NCBI GenBank assembly: GCA_945860265.1
Contig: CAMAQF010000004.1
Location: 25,635 to 89,634 of the forward strand
From: Emticicia agri
GTDB lineage: Bacteria > Bacteroidota > Bacteroidia > Cytophagales > Spirosomataceae
DNA length: 64,000 nt
Direction: 5' to 3'
The notes beneath the pieces are model-generated. The model did not search any database. It worked only from the letters and a program-made list of their open reading frames with translations, and was not told where the DNA came from. Positions 63,462 to 64,000 of the stretch are shown here, in pieces (position 1 is the first letter of the stretch; the number at the start of each line of letters is the position of its first letter). The position numbers and the translations under genes are program-made.

Positions 63462-63737
63462 ATGTATTTAACTACGGACAAAAAGGAAGAAATCTTCGCC
63501 GAAAAGGGCTTCCAGAAAAAAGCGACTGATACAGGTTCCGCCGAGTCGCAAATTGCATTATTTACTTTTCGTATTGCTCACCTAACAGATCACTTGAAAT
63601 CACACAAGCATGACTACTCAACAAGAGCAGGTTTGTTGAAATTAGTAGGTAAGCGTCGTAGATTGCTCGATTATTTGTTTAAAACAGATATTTCTCGTTA
63701 CAGAGCAATTATTGCCGAATTAGGAATTCGTAAGTAA
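63462..63737 (+). CDS. rpsO: 30S ribosomal protein S15
   Basis: 91 residues, the usual length. [39 protein letters not shown] and KRRRLLDYL are the conserved rRNA-binding helices. S15 is a primary 16S rRNA binder in the platform. As in many bacteria it lies just upstream of pnp, here separated by a terminator-like hairpin. Confidence 0.97.
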   Translation: MYLTTDKKEEIFAEKGFQKKATDTGSAESQIALFTFRIAHLTDHLKSHKHDYSTRAGLLKLVGKRRRLLDYLFKTDISRYRAIIAELGIRK

Positions 63738-63747
63738 TAATACATAG

Positions 63748-63785
63748 CAGGGAATTCTCTTTTGGAAATTCCCTGATTTTTTGTT
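63748..63785 (+). terminator. Terminator after rpsO
   Basis: A 9-bp stem, CAGGGAATT (63748-63756) and AATTCCCTG (63767-63775), with a 10-nt loop and a T run. It may attenuate read-through into pnp. Confidence 0.85.
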
Positions 63786-63811
63786 TAAAAATATCTTCAA
63801 AGTATTCAATT

Positions 63812-63864
63812 TTATCCCCGCGGAATTCGGATAACAAACTACCACGTCGAAAGCGGATACGTGG
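63812..63864 (+). promoter_or_regulatory. Two hairpins in the pnp leader
   Basis: TTATCC (63812-63817) pairs with GGATAA (63829-63834), and CCACGT (63842-63847) pairs with ACGTGG (63859-63864), giving two adjacent stem-loops directly upstream of pnp. In Escherichia coli a leader stem in this gene is the site of RNase III/PNPase autoregulation, so a similar role is possible here. Confidence 0.4.
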
Positions 63865-63882
63865 ATTTAATTAAACTAAAAA

Positions 63883-64000
63883 ATGTTTAACATTCACACT
63901 AAGACCATCGAAATGCCCGATGGCAAAGTGATTACCCTTGAAACTGGGAAACTTGCAAGACAAGCAGACGGTTCGGTAGTGGTTAGAAGCGGCAATGCCA
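63883..64000 (+). CDS. pnp: Polyribonucleotide nucleotidyltransferase, N-terminus only
   Basis: From ATG 63883 the visible 39 residues ([38 protein letters not shown]) match the start of the first RNase PH-like domain of PNPase. The gene continues past the right edge. PNPase degrades RNA from the 3' end by phosphorolysis. It follows rpsO in the common rpsO-pnp arrangement. Confidence 0.93.
   Translation, partial: MFNIHTKTIEMPDGKVITLETGKLARQADGSVVVRSGNA

Overview
The window comes from an AT-rich member of the Bacteroidota, most likely order Cytophagales (an Emticicia/Arcicella-like lineage; the genus is a guess). Evidence is the many Sec signal peptides ending in FAQ, a type IX secretion (T9SS) sorting tail and a gliding-type C-terminal domain, Bacteroidota-only families (DUF2911, START-like SRPBCC, GH3 acyl-adenylating enzyme), TAnnTTTG promoter elements, weak Shine-Dalgarno signals, and short intergenic hairpin terminators.

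Region 1 (1-20.4 kb) is a carbohydrate block built largely of exported enzymes. A PmoA-like protein and a Gfo/Idh/MocA-type oxidoreductase read leftward. A LacI-family regulator with an unusual N-terminal zinc ribbon reads rightward, followed by an aldo/keto reductase, a GH9 glycanase, a bicupin, a Tat-exported gluconate-dehydrogenase-3-type subunit with its GMC dehydrogenase, an exported sugar isomerase/epimerase, a large BNR/sortilin-like propeller, a GH32 fructanase with a fructokinase, a serine hydrolase, a NIPSNAP protein and a ChbG-like deacetylase. There is no SusC/SusD pair. The mix of dehydrogenase, isomerase and Gfo/Idh suggests oxidative (keto-sugar) processing in the periplasm, plus fructan use.

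Region 2 (20.4-34.6 kb) is mixed. It holds a J-domain coiled-coil protein, a four-gene envelope cluster with two LVIVD-like lipoproteins, a GNAT, an RluD-type pseudouridine synthase, a PLP deaminase, a decayed surface lipoprotein, a NagB-like isomerase, a GT-C-like membrane protein, an FdtA-like ketoisomerase, HslV and the pyruvate dehydrogenase E2.

Region 3 (34.9-40.7 kb) is a gene graveyard. It contains an IS3-type transposase remnant, a broken ORF, an array of six short hairpins, a toxin-antitoxin pair whose PIN toxin carries two lesions, a multiply broken cysteine desulfurase and, past GH3 and surE, an internally deleted acetyltransferase.

Region 4 (40.7-64 kb) is mostly housekeeping: murI, dnaB, phoH, dCMP deaminase, a SlyD-like PPIase, ACP phosphodiesterase, holA, LptF/G-type permease, deoxynucleoside kinase, trhO, a RumA/RlmD-type methyltransferase, tRNA-Met, two identical tRNA-Lys, tRNA-Leu, and rpsO-pnp at the right edge. 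Among these lie secreted or surface proteins (M43 protease, gliding-type protein), a PhoX-like lipoprotein and a di-heme peroxidase lipoprotein with a long N-terminal extension.

No CRISPR array, prophage or complete insertion sequence was seen. The strongest oddities are the zinc-ribbon LacI with its compound palindromic operator, the hairpin array, and a lipoprotein pseudogene whose lipobox cysteine codon has become a stop.
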